From: Chrysomallon squamiferum
Taxonomy: Eukaryota > Mollusca > Gastropoda > Neomphalida > Peltospiridae
Assembly: GCA_012295275.1 (NCBI GenBank)
Contig: CM022675.1
Coordinates: forward strand, 6,007,832 to 6,071,831
Direction: 5' to 3'
Length of the DNA: 64,000 bases
Each line of letters starts with the position of its first letter. The stretch's first letter is position 1. This document shows positions 1 through 12,572 of this stretch, piece after piece. Position numbers and translations under genes: made by a program. The notes below the pieces were generated by a model that ran no database searches, had not been told where the DNA came from, and saw only the letters and a program-made list of their open reading frames with translations.

Positions 1-248
1 TACTTATTTTCTTACAACTTCGAATTGTAAAGCCGTCAACTTTTAGATAACTGTAAGATAATTATTAGAATATATAAAAGTAAAACGTTTATTCAGCCAA
101 ATGATATTTGTTAAAACTACTTTTTATCTTGATACGAATGCCAGTAAATATAAAATGAATGTAATCGGGTGTAACCGGGTACAATCGCGGAGGTGTACGA
201 ACTAATAATCTCGAGGATTCACGCGGGATTTAGAATCACGCAATTAAA

Positions 249-266
249 ATGGCGGATTGTTGTTAG
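249..266 (+). promoter_or_regulatory. ATGGCG mini-ORF (MADCC), copy A
   Basis: 18-nt ORF ATGGCGGATTGTTGTTAG. Part of a set matching ATGGCGNNNTGYTGTTAR. AAGATGGCG in other copies matches the core of YY1-type sites. Confidence 0.4.
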
Positions 267-961
267 GCAGGGTCACTGTGACACCGAATCGACTGTCAGT
301 CGAGTCTGCAGTTTGAAAAACGATTTTTCTATTTACACAACAATATTATATGTCATTAATATACCTAAACTATAAAAGTTAATATCTAGTTAATTATTAC
401 TTCTAATATTTACATATACCGTGTAATTAACAGATAAATATAAACAATCGAAATGATAGGCAGATCAGTCGATTTACTTTGTTTACAAAATTAGCAACGT
501 GACATTAATGTGCTTTTCGTGCAGCAGTTATTTGTCCTTGTCAGTGATGGCGGTTTTACTAGGCACTGAGATTCTGTCGGGATTTATTTTTAGCTCATTT
601 ATTTTAAATTAAAACACAAAGTAACAAACAGACAAGATACAAAATATTTGTTGATTTCCATTTAAACTGACTGAGCTTTGACACTTTTAGTATTGTCAAA
701 AACTGAATTTCTCAGAATCAGTAATTGAGAAAAATGGCTTTTTAACTCTTATCTCATGTTCACTCCGGACGTGCATAGTAACAATACCTTTAGAAGGCGC
801 CATGAAGCCAAACACTTTGAGAAAAGAAGTCTGGGTAGTTTCAGCAAGAATGAATTAGAATTCATCTGTGTTCGCTCCACATTTGTTAACATTTGTCTGA
901 GGTTAAAGAGTGGCTAAACTACCATTTTTGCCCCAATTAATTGTATTTTAATTTATTTGTT

Positions 962-973
962 TTATTATTATTA

Positions 974-1018
<45 letters not shown>
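962..1018. repeat. (TTA)n microsatellite
   Basis: ATT/TTA run in the 5' flank; the related run in copy B lies at about 48126-48180. Confidence 0.95.
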
Positions 1019-1700
1019 TAATTCATTTGTTTTCATTATTTTTTTTACATTATAGTTTCACATTATATTTGAAATCCTGCATTTTAAAATTATTTAGTCG
1101 TAATATTGATTATTGCATTACAAGGTGGTTGAAAATGACACTGAGTGACAAAAAATGAGATATATGCAAAAATCATTAAACAGCACATTAACTCTTTTAG
1201 AATGTACCTTAATTTTTTACTCTTATGTATTTTAAATAATTAGAGGTAATATGTTAAAAACAAAATACTGTGATGTATATATTTGTTAATAAAACTTCAG
1301 AATGTTTGATGTTTAACTGTAATCCACTAGAAAATACACACTCAGCTTATACATGGAGTCTACTCTTGAGTGGTGACGGAGAAACATACCTTTGACTGCA
1401 AAACAAAAATTACCTATCATCTGAGAATTCTGATATTTTCACTAACGGTGCTAATGAATATTTCAAGCATAAATAAATAAATAAATAAATAATCAATTAA
1501 TGATATTAAATAAAAAAATAAAAATAAATACGCATTAGTTTTTTTATTGGTTAGCTGTGCAATATTATAGGTACTTGGACTCAAAGAATGTATTGAAAAT
1601 AAAACAAAATAAATAATATTACAAAACAAAACAACGTAGATACGAAAATAAAGGAGACATGCACAAGCCCTCTTTTCAGATACTCTCTTTTAATTACTTT

Positions 1701-2727
1701 AAAAAAAAAAAAAATTCCTTGCAGATACATATCAGTGGCAATAAAATGTCTATATTCATGAAATAGAGGTTAATTCAGCATCCACGTGTGATAAGTTGTA
1801 TATGTGAAACAGAAACATAGCTTTGACAGCAAAACAAGTTACCTATCATATGACCATTTCTGACATTTTTACTAATGGTGCTAATAAAAATAAAGAAAAC
1901 CCCCCCAAAATAGTCATTAGTTGTTCTGCTGTTTTCTTTAGTTTCTGATACTAAAATTCTGCAAACAAGATAATAGTCTATGTCTCACAGCAGTACAGAC
2001 AGTAGTCGGCAAAACCTGAAGTCTGCAGACTCGGATGCTATCTGGCCAATCAGCGTACTTGTAGCAGCTTAATCACAGAAACTAAATTGCATTGTTTACA
2101 TGTAAATCATTGAAGCATTCTACTTTTAATTCACCAAATCTGGTACGTAGCTCATTTTAATAGAAAAAACATATCCAATAAGCAAGGCTGAAGTCACAGT
2201 TCTTCTGGTGTGTGGCTTATGGCGTCTAGCAAAGATCAGTGCAGTGAAAACTAGCAGTGAAGCTTAATTATTAATACACATCATCAGTTCAAAATATCAT
2301 AGCCCGGAAAAGTAATTATTTTTTCTGTGGTTTCTTAAAGAAATTGTCTTTCACTACAGTGTCTTGTAATACCACACAAATTTGTTCAAATATGAATATA
2401 TTAACTGGTATTTAAATAGCACAAATAGAATTACACGATACACTCATTTGTAAGCAAAAGAAACATCACTTGGTGAACTTTGTGATTTAACTACAAAAGT
2501 TCTTTGATGTCTGTCTCCAGTTGCATACTATGTAAAGATACAATAAAAACAGAAAAGCTGGAGGCAGGCATGATTAATTTTGCTGAATCAAAGGTCCATT
2601 GTTCTGTATTTACCAAAGGAAAGAATAGTTTAAGCATTCCAGCAGATGGAGTTTCCAACGGCTACTTGCTATTAAATCAGTAGTCTCGGATCATAGGGGA
2701 ACTAGTAGGAAACAATGTATTAATAAT
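1701..2727. other. Upstream region of gene A without recognisable gene
   Basis: AT-rich. Its last part (about 2290-2720) matches 48880-49345 of copy B, so it belongs to the duplicated unit. No coding sequence supported; possible 5' UTR exon not identified. Confidence 0.5.
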
Positions 2728-2855
<128 letters not shown>

Positions 2856-2900
2856 GTATGTAATGTTAACAATACTTAAAACTGATACTTTACAGTTCAG

Positions 2901-3761
2901 CCATTATGGATGATGAAAAAGAGGATTCAGACGACATCAAAGCTGCAGCTACTTCAGACTTAGATGATGAAAAAGAGGATTCAGACGACATCAAAGCTGC
3001 AGCTACTTCAGACTTAGATGATGAAAAAAAGGATTCAGACGACATCAAAGCTGCAGCTACTTCAGACTTAGATGATGAAAAAGAGGATTCAGACGACATC
3101 AAAGCTGCAGCTACTTCAGACTTAGATGATGAAAAAGAGGATTCAGACGACATCAAAGCTGCAGCTACTTCAGACTTAGATGATGAAAAAGAGGATTCAG
3201 ACGACATCAAAGCTGCAGCTACTTCAGACTTAGATGATGAAAAAGAGGATTCAGACGACATCAAAGCTGCAGCTACTTCAGACTTAGATGATCAAAAAAA
3301 GGATTCAGACGACATCAAAGCTGCAGATACTTCTGACTTAGATGATGAAAAAAAGGATTCAGACGACATCAAAGCTGCAGCTACTTCTGAGTTAAATGAT
3401 GAAAAAGAGGATTCAGACGACATCAAAGCTGCAGCCACTTCAGACTTAGATGATGAAAAAGAGGATTCAGACGACATCAAAGCTGCAGCCACTTCAGACT
3501 TAGATGATGAAAAAGAGGATTCAGACGACATCAAAGCTGCAGCTACTTCAGACTTAGATGATGAAAAAGAGGATTCAGACGACATCAAAGCTGCAGCTAC
3601 TTCAGACTTAGATGATGAAAAAAAAGATTCAGACGACATCAAAGCTGCAGCTACTTCTGAGTTAAATGATGAAAAAGAGGATTCAGACGACATCAAAGCT
3701 GCAGCCACTTCAGACTCGGCCACTGCACAGCCACAACTGTCAAGTATTGCATCTTGGGAAG
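2901..3761 (+). CDS. Gene A exon 1: fifteen 18-residue acidic repeats
   Basis: Bounded by TTCAG at 2900 and donor GTAATT at 3762; ATG at 2906. It holds fifteen 54-bp units encoding DDEKEDSDDIKAAATSDL with few changes, then a T1-like end, SQPQLSS-type (QPQLSSIASWEG). Net charge is strongly negative and disorder is expected. Units 9-10 and 14-15 share SEL-NDEKED, which shows block duplication within the array. Gene B exon 1 has one unit, so the expansion is specific to copy A. The exon could be the first coding exon or an internal phase-1 cassette. Confidence 0.7.
2909..3716 (+). repeat. 54-bp coding minisatellite, 15 units
   Basis: Direct repeats of GATGATGAAAAAGAGGATTC and the next 34 bases, period exactly 54, nearly identical. 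Because 54 is divisible by three, changes in unit number keep the frame. Confidence 0.95.
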
Positions 3762-4454
3762 GTAATTAATCACACAATATTTCTCTACAATGCACTATAC
3801 TACTTTGATGGATAGATATAAACAGAAACAATTATTATTTATCTCTGCAAAAGTACAATTTCTCAGCTTATTGTTTAATGTCAGACAATTCTACTCTGAC
3901 AGAGGACTGACTTATTATTATTTCTGTTGATTTTACTTTCACTTTATAGTGTATGCTGATAATTTTAAAGTTATAGCACTATTGTAGGAAATAAAGAATT
4001 AGTTTGATCTGTACACACAGTTTTTGATTTATATGTACACACAAACACACATTTCTCATTAACATTATTAAACCAATTACGTTTTTGGTCATATCTGTAA
4101 TGGTCTGTGTACTTCAGTGTTTTTAAAAGATCACTCTAAATAGTGAAACACTGCAAGAAGTACCATTATTGTCTGCAGTGAATACTGAAATACTACACAC
4201 AGTATCATTATTATCTCAATTAAATATTGAAATACTACACAAAGTATATATAAAACAGCAACAACAACGTCAGTCATTTTAATAATAATAGCAGTAATTA
4301 TAGTAAATTCATTAAAAAAAGATTGCTCTTTTATGACTAACTTTTAATTTGCTGTTGTTATTTTGTTTCTTTTAAACCTAACTATAGAACAAAATGTAAT
4401 AATATCAATCTATAAGGCTAACATTTGTATTAAAACTGAAACTTTACTGTTCAG

Positions 4455-4604
4455 CAAATATGGATGGTGCAAAAGAAGATTCAGAAGTCAGCTCTAAAAC
4501 CACAGATGTTTCTTTGACTGACCATACCACAGCTGCATTTACTTCTAACTCAGATACTGTACACGATTTACAGCCACAAGTGTCAAGAATCACATCTTAT
4601 GAAG
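4455..4604 (+). CDS. Gene A T1 cassette exon 1
   Basis: 150 nt, phase 1-1, acceptor TGTTCAG, donor GTAATT. It encodes NMDGAKEDSEVSSKTTDVS and continues to SRITSYEG. Acidic and Ser/Thr-rich, likely disordered. Confidence 0.7.
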
Positions 4605-5164
4605 GTAATTAATAACACAGTGGTTTTCTACAATGTAGTTAGCTGTTTTTGATGGGCACTTCTAAACACACAAAATTATTATTTGGATATGTAACAATGC
4701 ACATATTCAATATATTATTTAACGTCAGGAAATTCTACTCTGACAAAAGACAAAGTTATAATATTTCTGTTCTTTTTACTTCCACATTAAAGTGCGTACT
4801 GATTTTATGCTTATCATTATTATTTTCAGTAAATATTGAAACACTACACCAAAAATCATTATTATCTCCACTAAATATAAAAATACTACACAAAGTATTT
4901 CTGCTATCTGCAGTAAATATTGAAATTTTATGTAAATTGTGCACAAAACAACAACAGCAACAACGGCAGTCGTTTTCGTAATAATAGCAGTAATTATAGT
5001 AAAATCAATCATAAATCTTACAAGTTTGCTCTTTTATGACTAACTTTTAATTTTCTTTTTTGTTTTGTTATTATGTTACTTTTAAACATATCGATAGAGC
5101 TAAATGTAATAATATCAATCTATAAGGCTAATATTTGTATTAAAACTGATATTCTACTTTCCAG

Positions 5165-5314
5165 TCAATGTGGATGGTGAAAAAGAAGATTCAGAAGTCA
5201 GCTCTAAAACCACAGATGTTTGTTTGCCTGACCACGTCACAGCTGCATCTACTTCTAGTTCAGATACAGAACAGAATTCACAACCACAGGTGTCAAGAAT
5301 CACATCTTCCGAAG
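5165..5314 (+). CDS. Gene A T1 cassette exon 2
   Basis: 150 nt, phase 1-1, acceptor TTTCCAG, donor GTAATT. It encodes NVDGEKEDSEVSSKTTDVC, then SDTEQNSQPQVSRITSSEG. It lies only 560 bp after the previous T1 with no T2 between them, the one break in the alternation. Confidence 0.7.
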
Positions 5315-5921
5315 GTAATTAATAACACAGTACTTTTCTACAATGCACTTCACTGTTTTGATGGCGAGTTCTAAACAGACAAAATTATTATTTATATATG
5401 TAACAACCTATATTTTCAGTATATTGTTTAGTCTCAAACAGTTCTAATCTGAAAAAAGACAAATGTATTATTTATTTCTGTTGCTTTAACTTTCACTTTA
5501 AAGTGCATGCTGACAATTTTTTGGTTATAGCACATTTCGAAGAAATAAAGCATTGGTTTCATCGGTACACGCAAACATCACAGTTTTCAGATCTACATTG
5601 ATAATAAATTAACAATTCAAAAAAGTGTTATTTTACTTACACATGTTTGTTTGACACATGAAACTGTAAAACAAAACAAACACTAATTACTGTTTGATTG
5701 CAATCAGGACGACTGTGTTCTTGCATCTACTTTGTCTTTTTAAATTCTGTAAAGTAATACTTATTTCTTAGCAGCTATTGATAATCAGTTAACAATATTA
5801 AACTCTTTTTTAATATAGTTATATCTGGCAATAACATCTTTTATTAATACTATATGCTGCCATTGTTCTGTGTATAGATAAAAACATTTTCATAAAATCT
5901 GCTTCATTTACCATTTTCCAG

Positions 5922-6035
5922 ATTCCACAAGAAGGCAGTTAGGGACAAAATCAAATGTAAATACCACGAAAATTCCGAACCAGGAGGCCCAATCTCACAA
6001 GAAGGATGTTGTGCACGGAACTAAAGTTAAAACTA
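5922..6035 (+). CDS. Gene A T2 cassette exon 1
   Basis: 114 nt, phase 1-1, acceptor TTTTCCAG, donor GTAAGT. It encodes DSTRRQLGTKSNVNTTK, then QEAQSHKKDVVHGTKVKT. Basic and Asn/Gln/Thr-rich. Confidence 0.7.
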
Positions 6036-6237
6036 GTAAGTTAAAAACTGAACGTTTTCTTTTCTATCAGACACTGAGATCTGAAAATACAAAGACACAA
6101 ACAAATACACACAGACACAAACAAACACAAACACACACACATACACACAAAGACACACATACATACATACATTCCTCACTAACAGATTGTTAAACCATTA
6201 AAAAAATTTGTAGTAAAACTGATAGTTTACAATTTAC

Positions 6238-6387
6238 CATATATGGATGATGAAGAAGAGGATTCAGAAGTCAATTCTGAAACTGCAGAACTTTCTTTGA
6301 ATGGCAGCACCACAGACATATTTACCTCTAACTCAGATACTGTACACCAGTCACAGCCACAAATGTCAAGTATCACATCCTCTGAAG
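6238..6387 (+). pseudogene. Degenerate T1 exon with open frame but lost splice sites
   Basis: A T1 homologue (DDEEEDSEVNSETAELS) in which the acceptor AG is AC and the donor GAAG-GTAATT has become GAAGTTAGAT. No stop inside the exon part; the frame ends at TAA just after it. It shares the acceptor loss with the copies at 16835 and 19490. Confidence 0.75.
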
Positions 6388-7016
6388 TTAGATAATAACA
6401 CATTATTTCTTTGGAATGTACTTTACTATTTTCATGACCTGGTCTAAACAGACAAAACTGTTAATTTGTATCTAACAATGCAGATTTTCAATAGATTATT
6501 TAATGTCAAACAGTTCTACTCGGAAAAAATGAAAACGTTTTTATTCATTTCTGTTCATTTTACTTCCACTTTAAAGTACATGCTGACAATTTTATGGTTA
6601 TAACACCACAGTGAGAAATAAAGAATTAGTTTTATCTCTAAATGTACACACTTTTCTGATTTATGTTCATAATAAATTATCATTTCAATAAGTTATATGT
6701 CCTGTTTTAACACATGAAAACTGTAAAACAAAACACACACTAATTACTGTTTGCTTACAATCATGACCACTGGAATCATTTTTTTTTTTAATTTACTTTG
6801 TTTATTTTAATATTGTAAAGTTGTTTTTATTCTTTGCATCTCCAAAACTGATTGGTTAGCAAACACTATTAAACTTATTTTTTAATATAGTTATATTTAA
6901 TAATAACAGATTTCATCAATACTATATACTGTTGTTGTTCCATGTATAGATACAAAACATTTTTCGAAATTGTTTGTAAGCTGTGGATTTAAGTAAGTTT
7001 ATTCACCATTTTGCAG

Positions 7017-7196
7017 ATACCACCAGAACACAGTTAGGGACAAAACCGAATATCAGCACAGTTCAGACTCACCATTTTCCACATTCCACAGGAAGGCAGT
7101 TAGGGACAAAATCAAATGTAAATACTACGAAAGTTCAGAACCAGGAGGCCCAATCTCATAAGAAAAATGTTGTGCAAGGAAATAAAATTAAAGCTA
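7017..7196 (+). CDS. Gene A T2 cassette exon 2, double-length fused form
   Basis: 180 nt, phase 1-1. It contains two T2 starts in one exon: DTTRTQLGTKPNISTVQTHH, then TGRQLGTKSNVNTTKVQNQ, ending VVQGNKIKA. The junction CCATTTTCCACATTCCACAG is a mutated copy of the usual T2 intron end CCATTTTCCAGATTCCACA, so an old acceptor has become exon. Confidence 0.7.
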
Positions 7197-7273
7197 GTAA
7201 GTTAAAAACTGAAAGTCTCTTTTCTATCAGACTCCGAGATCTGAATATACACATATCTGCACACACATACACA

Positions 7274-7306
<33 letters not shown>

Positions 7307-7387
7307 ACACAGATTTGTGTCTAAAAGATCATTAAACCATTTAAAATTTTGTTTTTATCATATTTTTAATTGTATGTGTACCTCGGT

Positions 7388-7700
7388 GTATTTGAGAGAC
7401 TACCAGTAAATTTGGAAATATTGGACAAAGTATCATTATTATGTCCTGTAAATATTGAAATACTATACAAAATATCATAATTGTCTCCAGTAAAATATTG
7501 AAATACTATACAAAATATCATTATTGTCTCCAGTAAATATTGAAATACTATACAGAGTATTATTTTTACCTCCTTCAAATATTGAAATACTATACAAAGT
7601 ATCATTATTATGTCCAGTAAATTTTTAAATACAGCACAAAGTATCAGTATTATCACCTGTAAATATTGAAATGCTATGCAAAGTATACATGGTACAAAAA
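7388..7700. repeat. Intronic 42-bp minisatellite (largest of the set)
   Basis: Units of the form AAATATTGAAATACTATAC plus AAAGTATCATTATTATCTCC and a spacer, period about 42 bp, about seven units. Shorter arrays of the same unit lie at about 4170-4256, 4820-4935, 9008-9262, 10495-10660, 11965-12200, 13567-13830, 15065-15230, 16495-16620, 19150-19270, 20455-20560 and 21840-22000 in gene A, and 51595-51690 in gene B. Most lie between a T2 donor and the next T1 exon. Confidence 0.85.
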
Positions 7701-7881
7701 CAATAATAACTATGACATTCATTTCAGTAATTCTAGCAGTAATCCTTGTAAACTGAATCCTAAAAGTTCTTTTATGACTTCTTGTTATTATGTTGCTTTT
7801 AAATATAGGGATAGAACCAGATGTAATAACAGGAATCTATAAAGCTAACATTTCTATTAAAACTGATACTTTACTGTTCAT

Positions 7882-8031
7882 CAAATATAGATGATTAAAA
7901 ACAGGATTCAGAAGAGAATTCTGAAACTTCAGCTTTTTCTTTGACTGGCAGCACCACAGTTGTATTTACCTCTAACTCAGATACTGTACACCATTTACAG
8001 CCACAAGGGTCAAGTATCAAATCCCGTGAAG
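7882..8031 (+). pseudogene. Degenerate T1 exon (stop and lost splice sites)
   Basis: A T1 homologue with acceptor AG changed to AT, an in-frame stop early (GAT GAT TAA position) and donor GAAGTTGATA. Same lesion set as the copies at 9450 and 14021. Confidence 0.8.
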
Positions 8032-8232
8032 TTGATATTTTGATGGGCAGGTCTAAAGGGACAAAATTATTACTTACATATGTAAAATGAAGATTTTCAA
8101 TATATTGTTTATTCCCAAATAGTTCTACTCTGAGAAAAGAAAACATTATTATATATTTCTCTTACAATTAAAATATGTGGTGACAATCTTATGATTATAA
8201 CGCTATTGGAGGATATAAAGAAATAGTTTGAT

Positions 8233-8270
<38 letters not shown>

Positions 8271-8631
8271 TATGTGATATATATTGATAATAAATAAACG
8301 GTTCAAAAATTTAAATGTCTTGTTTCTTTGACACATGAAAACTGTAAAACAAAACGTACACTAATTACTGTTTGATTACAATCATGACTACTTTAATTGT
8401 TTTTCTATTTACTTTGTTTATTTTAATACTGTAAAGTTTTTTTTTTCTTAGCATCTCCAAAATTGATTAGTTAGCAAACACTATTAAACATATTTTTTAA
8501 TATAGTTATATTTAATAATAACAGATTTCATCAATTCTATATACTGTTGTTGTTCCATATATTGATAAAACACATTTTTCGCAATTGTTTGTATGCTGTG
8601 GATTTAAGTAAGTTTATTCACCATTTTACAG

Positions 8632-8803
8632 ATCCCACCAGAACACAGTTAGGGACAAAACCGAATATCAGCACAGTTCAGACTCACCATTTTTCCAGGA
8701 AGGCAGTTAGGGACAAAATCAAATGTAAATACCACGAAAGTTCAGAACCAGGAGGCCCAATCTCATAAGAAAAACGTTGTGCAAGGAAATAAAGTTAAAG
8801 CTA
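8632..8803 (+). CDS. Gene A T2 cassette exon 3, with alternative internal acceptor at 8698
   Basis: From the upstream acceptor (exon start 8632) the fused exon is frameshifted at the internal junction and runs into TAA. Using the internal acceptor TTTTTCCAG at 8698 gives 8699-8803, 105 nt, phase 1-1 and open (GRQLGTKSNVNTTKVQNQ, ending VVQGNKVKA). Only the short form is compatible with coding; I annotate the longer span because both acceptors are present. Confidence 0.6.
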
Positions 8804-9449
8804 GTAAGTGAAAAACTGAATGTCTCTTTTCTATCAGACTCTGAGATCTGAACATACACATATCTGCACACACATACACACACACACACACACACACGCA
8901 CACACATACACACACGTATACAGATTTGTGTCTAAAAGATCAGTAAACCATTTAAAAGTTTGTTTTTATCATATTTTCAATTGTATGTGTACCTCGGTGT
9001 ATTTGAGAGACTACCAGTAAATTTGGAAATATTGGACAAAGTATCATTACTATGTCCTGTAAATATTGAAATACTATACAAAATATCATTATTGTCTCCA
9101 GTAAATATTGAAATACTATACAGAGTATTATTTTTACCTCATGCAAATATTGAAATACTATACAAAGTATCATTTTTATGTCCAGTAAATTTTTAAATAC
9201 TGCACAAAGTATCAGTATTATCACCTGTAAATATTGAAATGCTATGCAAAGTATACATGGTTCAAAAACAATAATAACCATGACATTCATTTCAGTAATT
9301 CTAGCAGTAACCCTTGTAAACTGAATCCTAAAAGCTCTTTTATGACTTCTTGTTATTATGTTGCTTTTAAATATAGCGTTAGAACCAAATGTAATAACAA
9401 GAATCTATAAGGCTAACATTTCTATAAAAACTGATACTTTACTGTTCAT

Positions 9450-9599
9450 CAAATATAGATGATTAAAAAGATAATTTAGAAGAGAATTCTGAAACTGCAG
9501 CTCTTTCTTTGACTGGCAGCACCACAGTTGTATTTACCTCTAACTCAGATACTGTACACCATTTACAGCCACAAGGGTCAAGTATCAAATCCCGTGAAG
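9450..9599 (+). pseudogene. Degenerate T1 exon (stop and lost splice sites)
   Basis: Near-identical to the copy at 7882: AT instead of AG, early TAA, donor lost. A recent duplicate of about 1.6 kb. Confidence 0.8.
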
Positions 9600-9801
9600 T
9601 TGATATTTTGATGGGCAGGTCTAAAGGGACAAAATTATTACTTACATATGTAATAATGAAGATTTTCAATATATTGTTTATTCCCAAATAGTTCTACTCT
9701 GAGAAAAGAAAAAATTATTATATATTTCTCTTACAGTTAAAATGTGTGGTGACAATCTTATGATTATAACGCTATTGGAGGATATAAAGAATTAGTTTCA
9801 T

Positions 9802-9804
<3 letters not shown>

Positions 9805-9865
<61 letters not shown>
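9805..9865. repeat. (CA)n microsatellite in gene A intron
   Basis: 61-bp perfect CA run. Related shorter runs follow other cassette introns: about 6110-6160, 7267-7305, 8235-8268, 8868-8910, 11830-11862, 13450-13482. Confidence 0.95.
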
Positions 9866-9867
<2 letters not shown>

Positions 9868-10232
9868 TTATGTGATATATATTGATAATAAATAAACGGT
9901 TCAAAAATTTAAATGTCTTGTTTCTTTGACACATGAAAACTGTAAAACAAAACGTACACTAATTACTGTTTGATTACAATCATGACTACTTTAATTGTTT
10001 TTCTATTTACTTTGTTTATTTAATACTGTAAAGAACTACTTATTTGTTAGCACCTCGAAAATTAATCAGTTAACAAACAATATTGAACATATTTTTAATA
10101 CAGTTATATCTAATAATAACAAATTTTTATTAATAACGTATGGTGGCATTGTTTTATATGTAGATACATTTTGTTACTTTAGAAATCATATCTAAGCTGT
10201 GCATTTAAGTAAGGTAATTTACGATTTTACAG

Positions 10233-10340
10233 ATTCCGCAAGAGGGCAGTTGGTGACAAAACCGAATGTCAGCACAGATCAGAATCACCAGGTCTCATCT
10301 CATACGAAGAATGTTGTGTCAGGAAAGCCAGTTAAAACTT
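10233..10340 (+). CDS. Gene A T2 cassette exon 4
   Basis: 108 nt, phase 1-1, acceptor ATTTTACAG, donor GTAAGT. It encodes DSARGQLVTKPNVSTDQNH, ending KNVVSGKPVKT. Close copy at 14806. Confidence 0.7.
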
Positions 10341-10872
10341 GTAAGTTAAAAACTCAAAGTTATCTTTTCTATCAGACTTTGTGATCTGAAGAACAGACAG
10401 ACACACACACACGCACACATTTCTCACATTATTATACCACTTAAAAGTTCATCATCATATTCTTAATTGTGTGCACACGTCAATGTTTTTAATAGATTAA
10501 CAATAAATATTGAAATAATAGACAAAGTATCATTATTATCTGTAGTAAATATTGAAATACTACATGATGTATCATTATTATCTCCTGTTAACATTGAAAC
10601 ACTACATAAAGTATCATAATTATCGCTAATAAATATTGAAATAAAATCTAAAGTATACATAAAACAACAACATCAACAATTGCAGTCGTTTCGCTAATAG
10701 TGGCAATAATTACAGTAAAATCAATCATAAATGTTACAAGTTTGCTCTTTTATGACTAACTTTTAATTTATTGTTATTATTATGTTACTGTTAAACATAT
10801 AGATAGAACCAAATGTAACAATAATGATCTATAAGGCTAAGATTTGTATTAAAACTCATTTTTGTTTTTCAG

Positions 10873-11022
10873 TCAATGTGGATGATGAAAAAGAAGATTC
10901 AAAAGTCAGCTCTAAAACCACAGATGTTTCTTTGACTGACCACGTCACAGCTGCATCTACTTCTAATTCAGATACAGAACAGAATTCACAGCCACAGGTG
11001 TCAAGAATCACATCTTCCGAAG
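10873..11022 (+). CDS. Gene A T1 cassette exon 3
   Basis: 150 nt, phase 1-1, acceptor TTTTTCAG, donor GTAATT. It encodes NVDDEKEDSKVSSKTTDVS, ending SRITSSEG. Confidence 0.7.
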
Positions 11023-11631
11023 GTAATTAATAACACAGTAGTTTTCTAAAATGCACTTCACTATTATGATGGCGAATTCTAAACAGACAAAATTATTATT
11101 TATATATGTAACAACCTATATTTTCAGTATATTGTTTAGTCTCAAACACTTCTAATCTGAAATAAAAGACAAATGTGTTATTTATTTCTGTTGCTTTAAC
11201 TTTCACTTTAAAGTGCATGCTGACAATTTTTTGGTTATAGCACTTTTCGAGGAAATAAAGCATTGGTTTCATCGGTACACGCAAACATCACAGTTTTCAG
11301 ATCTACATTGATAATAAATTAACAATTCAAAAAAGTGTTATTTTACTTACACATGTTTGTTTGACACATGAAACTGTAAAACAAAACAAACACTAATTAC
11401 TGTTTGATTGCAATCATGACGACTGGGTTCTTGCATCTACTTTGTCTTTTTAAATACTGTAAAGTAATACTTATTTCTTAGCAGCTACAGATAATCAGTT
11501 AACAATATTAAACTCTTTTTTAATATAGTTCTATCTCGTAAAAACATCTTTTATTAATACTGTATGCTGCCATTGTTCTGTGTATAGATCAAAACATTTT
11601 CATAAAATCTGCTTCATTTACCATTTTCCAG

Positions 11632-11745
11632 ATTCCACAAGAAGGCAGTTAGGGACAAAATCAAATGTAAATACCACGAAAGTTCAGAACCAGGAGGCCC
11701 AATCTCACAAGAAGAATGTTGTGGACGGAACTAAAGTTAAAACTA
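11632..11745 (+). CDS. Gene A T2 cassette exon 5
   Basis: 114 nt, phase 1-1; DSTRRQLGTKSNVNTTKVQ, ending KNVVDGTKVKT. Nearly identical to 5922-6035, from a block duplicated with an offset of about 5.71 kb. Confidence 0.7.
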
Positions 11746-12423
11746 GTAAGTTAAAAACTGAACGTTTTCTTTTCTATCAGATACTGAGATCTGAAAACAC
11801 ACAGACACAAACAAACACACACAGACACAAACAAACACACACACACACACACACACACACAAAGACACGCAAACATACATACATTCCTCACTAACAGATT
11901 AACAAACTATTTAAAAGTTTGTCACTATATTTTTGCTGTGCATACCTCGGTGTTTTTGACATATTACGAGTAAATAGTATTCAAGGTATCATTATTATCT
12001 CCTGTAAATATTGAAATACTATACAAAGTATGATAATTATCTCTAGTAAATATTGAAATACTACACAAATTACCACTATTATCTCCTGTAAATATTGAAA
12101 TACTATACAAAGTATGATTATTATCTCTAGTAAATACTGAAATCCTACACAAGGTACCCCTATTATCTATTGTAAATATTGAAATACTATGCATAGTATA
12201 CGTAAAACAAAAAGAACAACAACAACAGCTATGGCATTCACTTCTGTAATAGTAGCAGTGATTATAGTAAAATCAATCTTAAATGTCACAAGTGTGATCT
12301 TTTATGACAAACTTTTAAATGTTTTCCCATTATGTTGCTTTTAAACATATCGATAGAACCAAATGCAGTAATAACAATCTACACGACCAAGATTTGTAGT
12401 AAAATTGATACTTTCCCGTTCAC

Positions 12424-12572
12424 CAAATATGGATGATTGAAAAGAGGATTCAGAAGTCAATTCTTAAACTGCAGCTCTTTCTTTGACTGGCTGCACCAGA
12501 GCTATATTTACCTATGACTCAGATACTGTACACCAGTCACACCCACACATGTCAAGTACCACAACTATGAAG
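12424..12572 (+). pseudogene. Degenerate T1 exon (stops and lost splice sites)
   Basis: Acceptor AG is AC, an in-frame TGA follows ATGGATGAT, a TAA interrupts NSxxTA, and the donor is GAAGCTAATA. Confidence 0.8.

Larger units (their letters stand above)
1..1700 (+). promoter_or_regulatory. 5' flank of copy A, related to the 41.6-47.5 kb array units
   Basis: Matches 47541-48620 and, in pieces, the tandem units: ACTAATAATCTCGAGGATTC, ATGGCG mini-ORF at 249-266, CAGATCAGTC...TTTACTTTG, AAGTCTGGGTAGTTTCAGCA, AATATTATAGGTACTTGG. A promoter role is inferred from its position upstream of both genes only. Confidence 0.45.

Noticed and set aside
193..375. 60-residue frame repeated at 47687-47869
   Set aside because: Starts at GTG rather than ATG and the two copies differ mostly by non-synonymous changes; better seen as part of the 5' flank repeat.
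2890..3723. Long minus-strand open frames rich in Ser (SSESSFSSSKSEVAAALM repeats)
   Set aside because: Shadow of the 54-bp coding repeat on the other strand; the plus strand has matching splice sites and T1 homology.
7388..7700. CRISPR-like regular repeats
   Set aside because: No unique spacers; a 42-bp minisatellite in eukaryotic introns.
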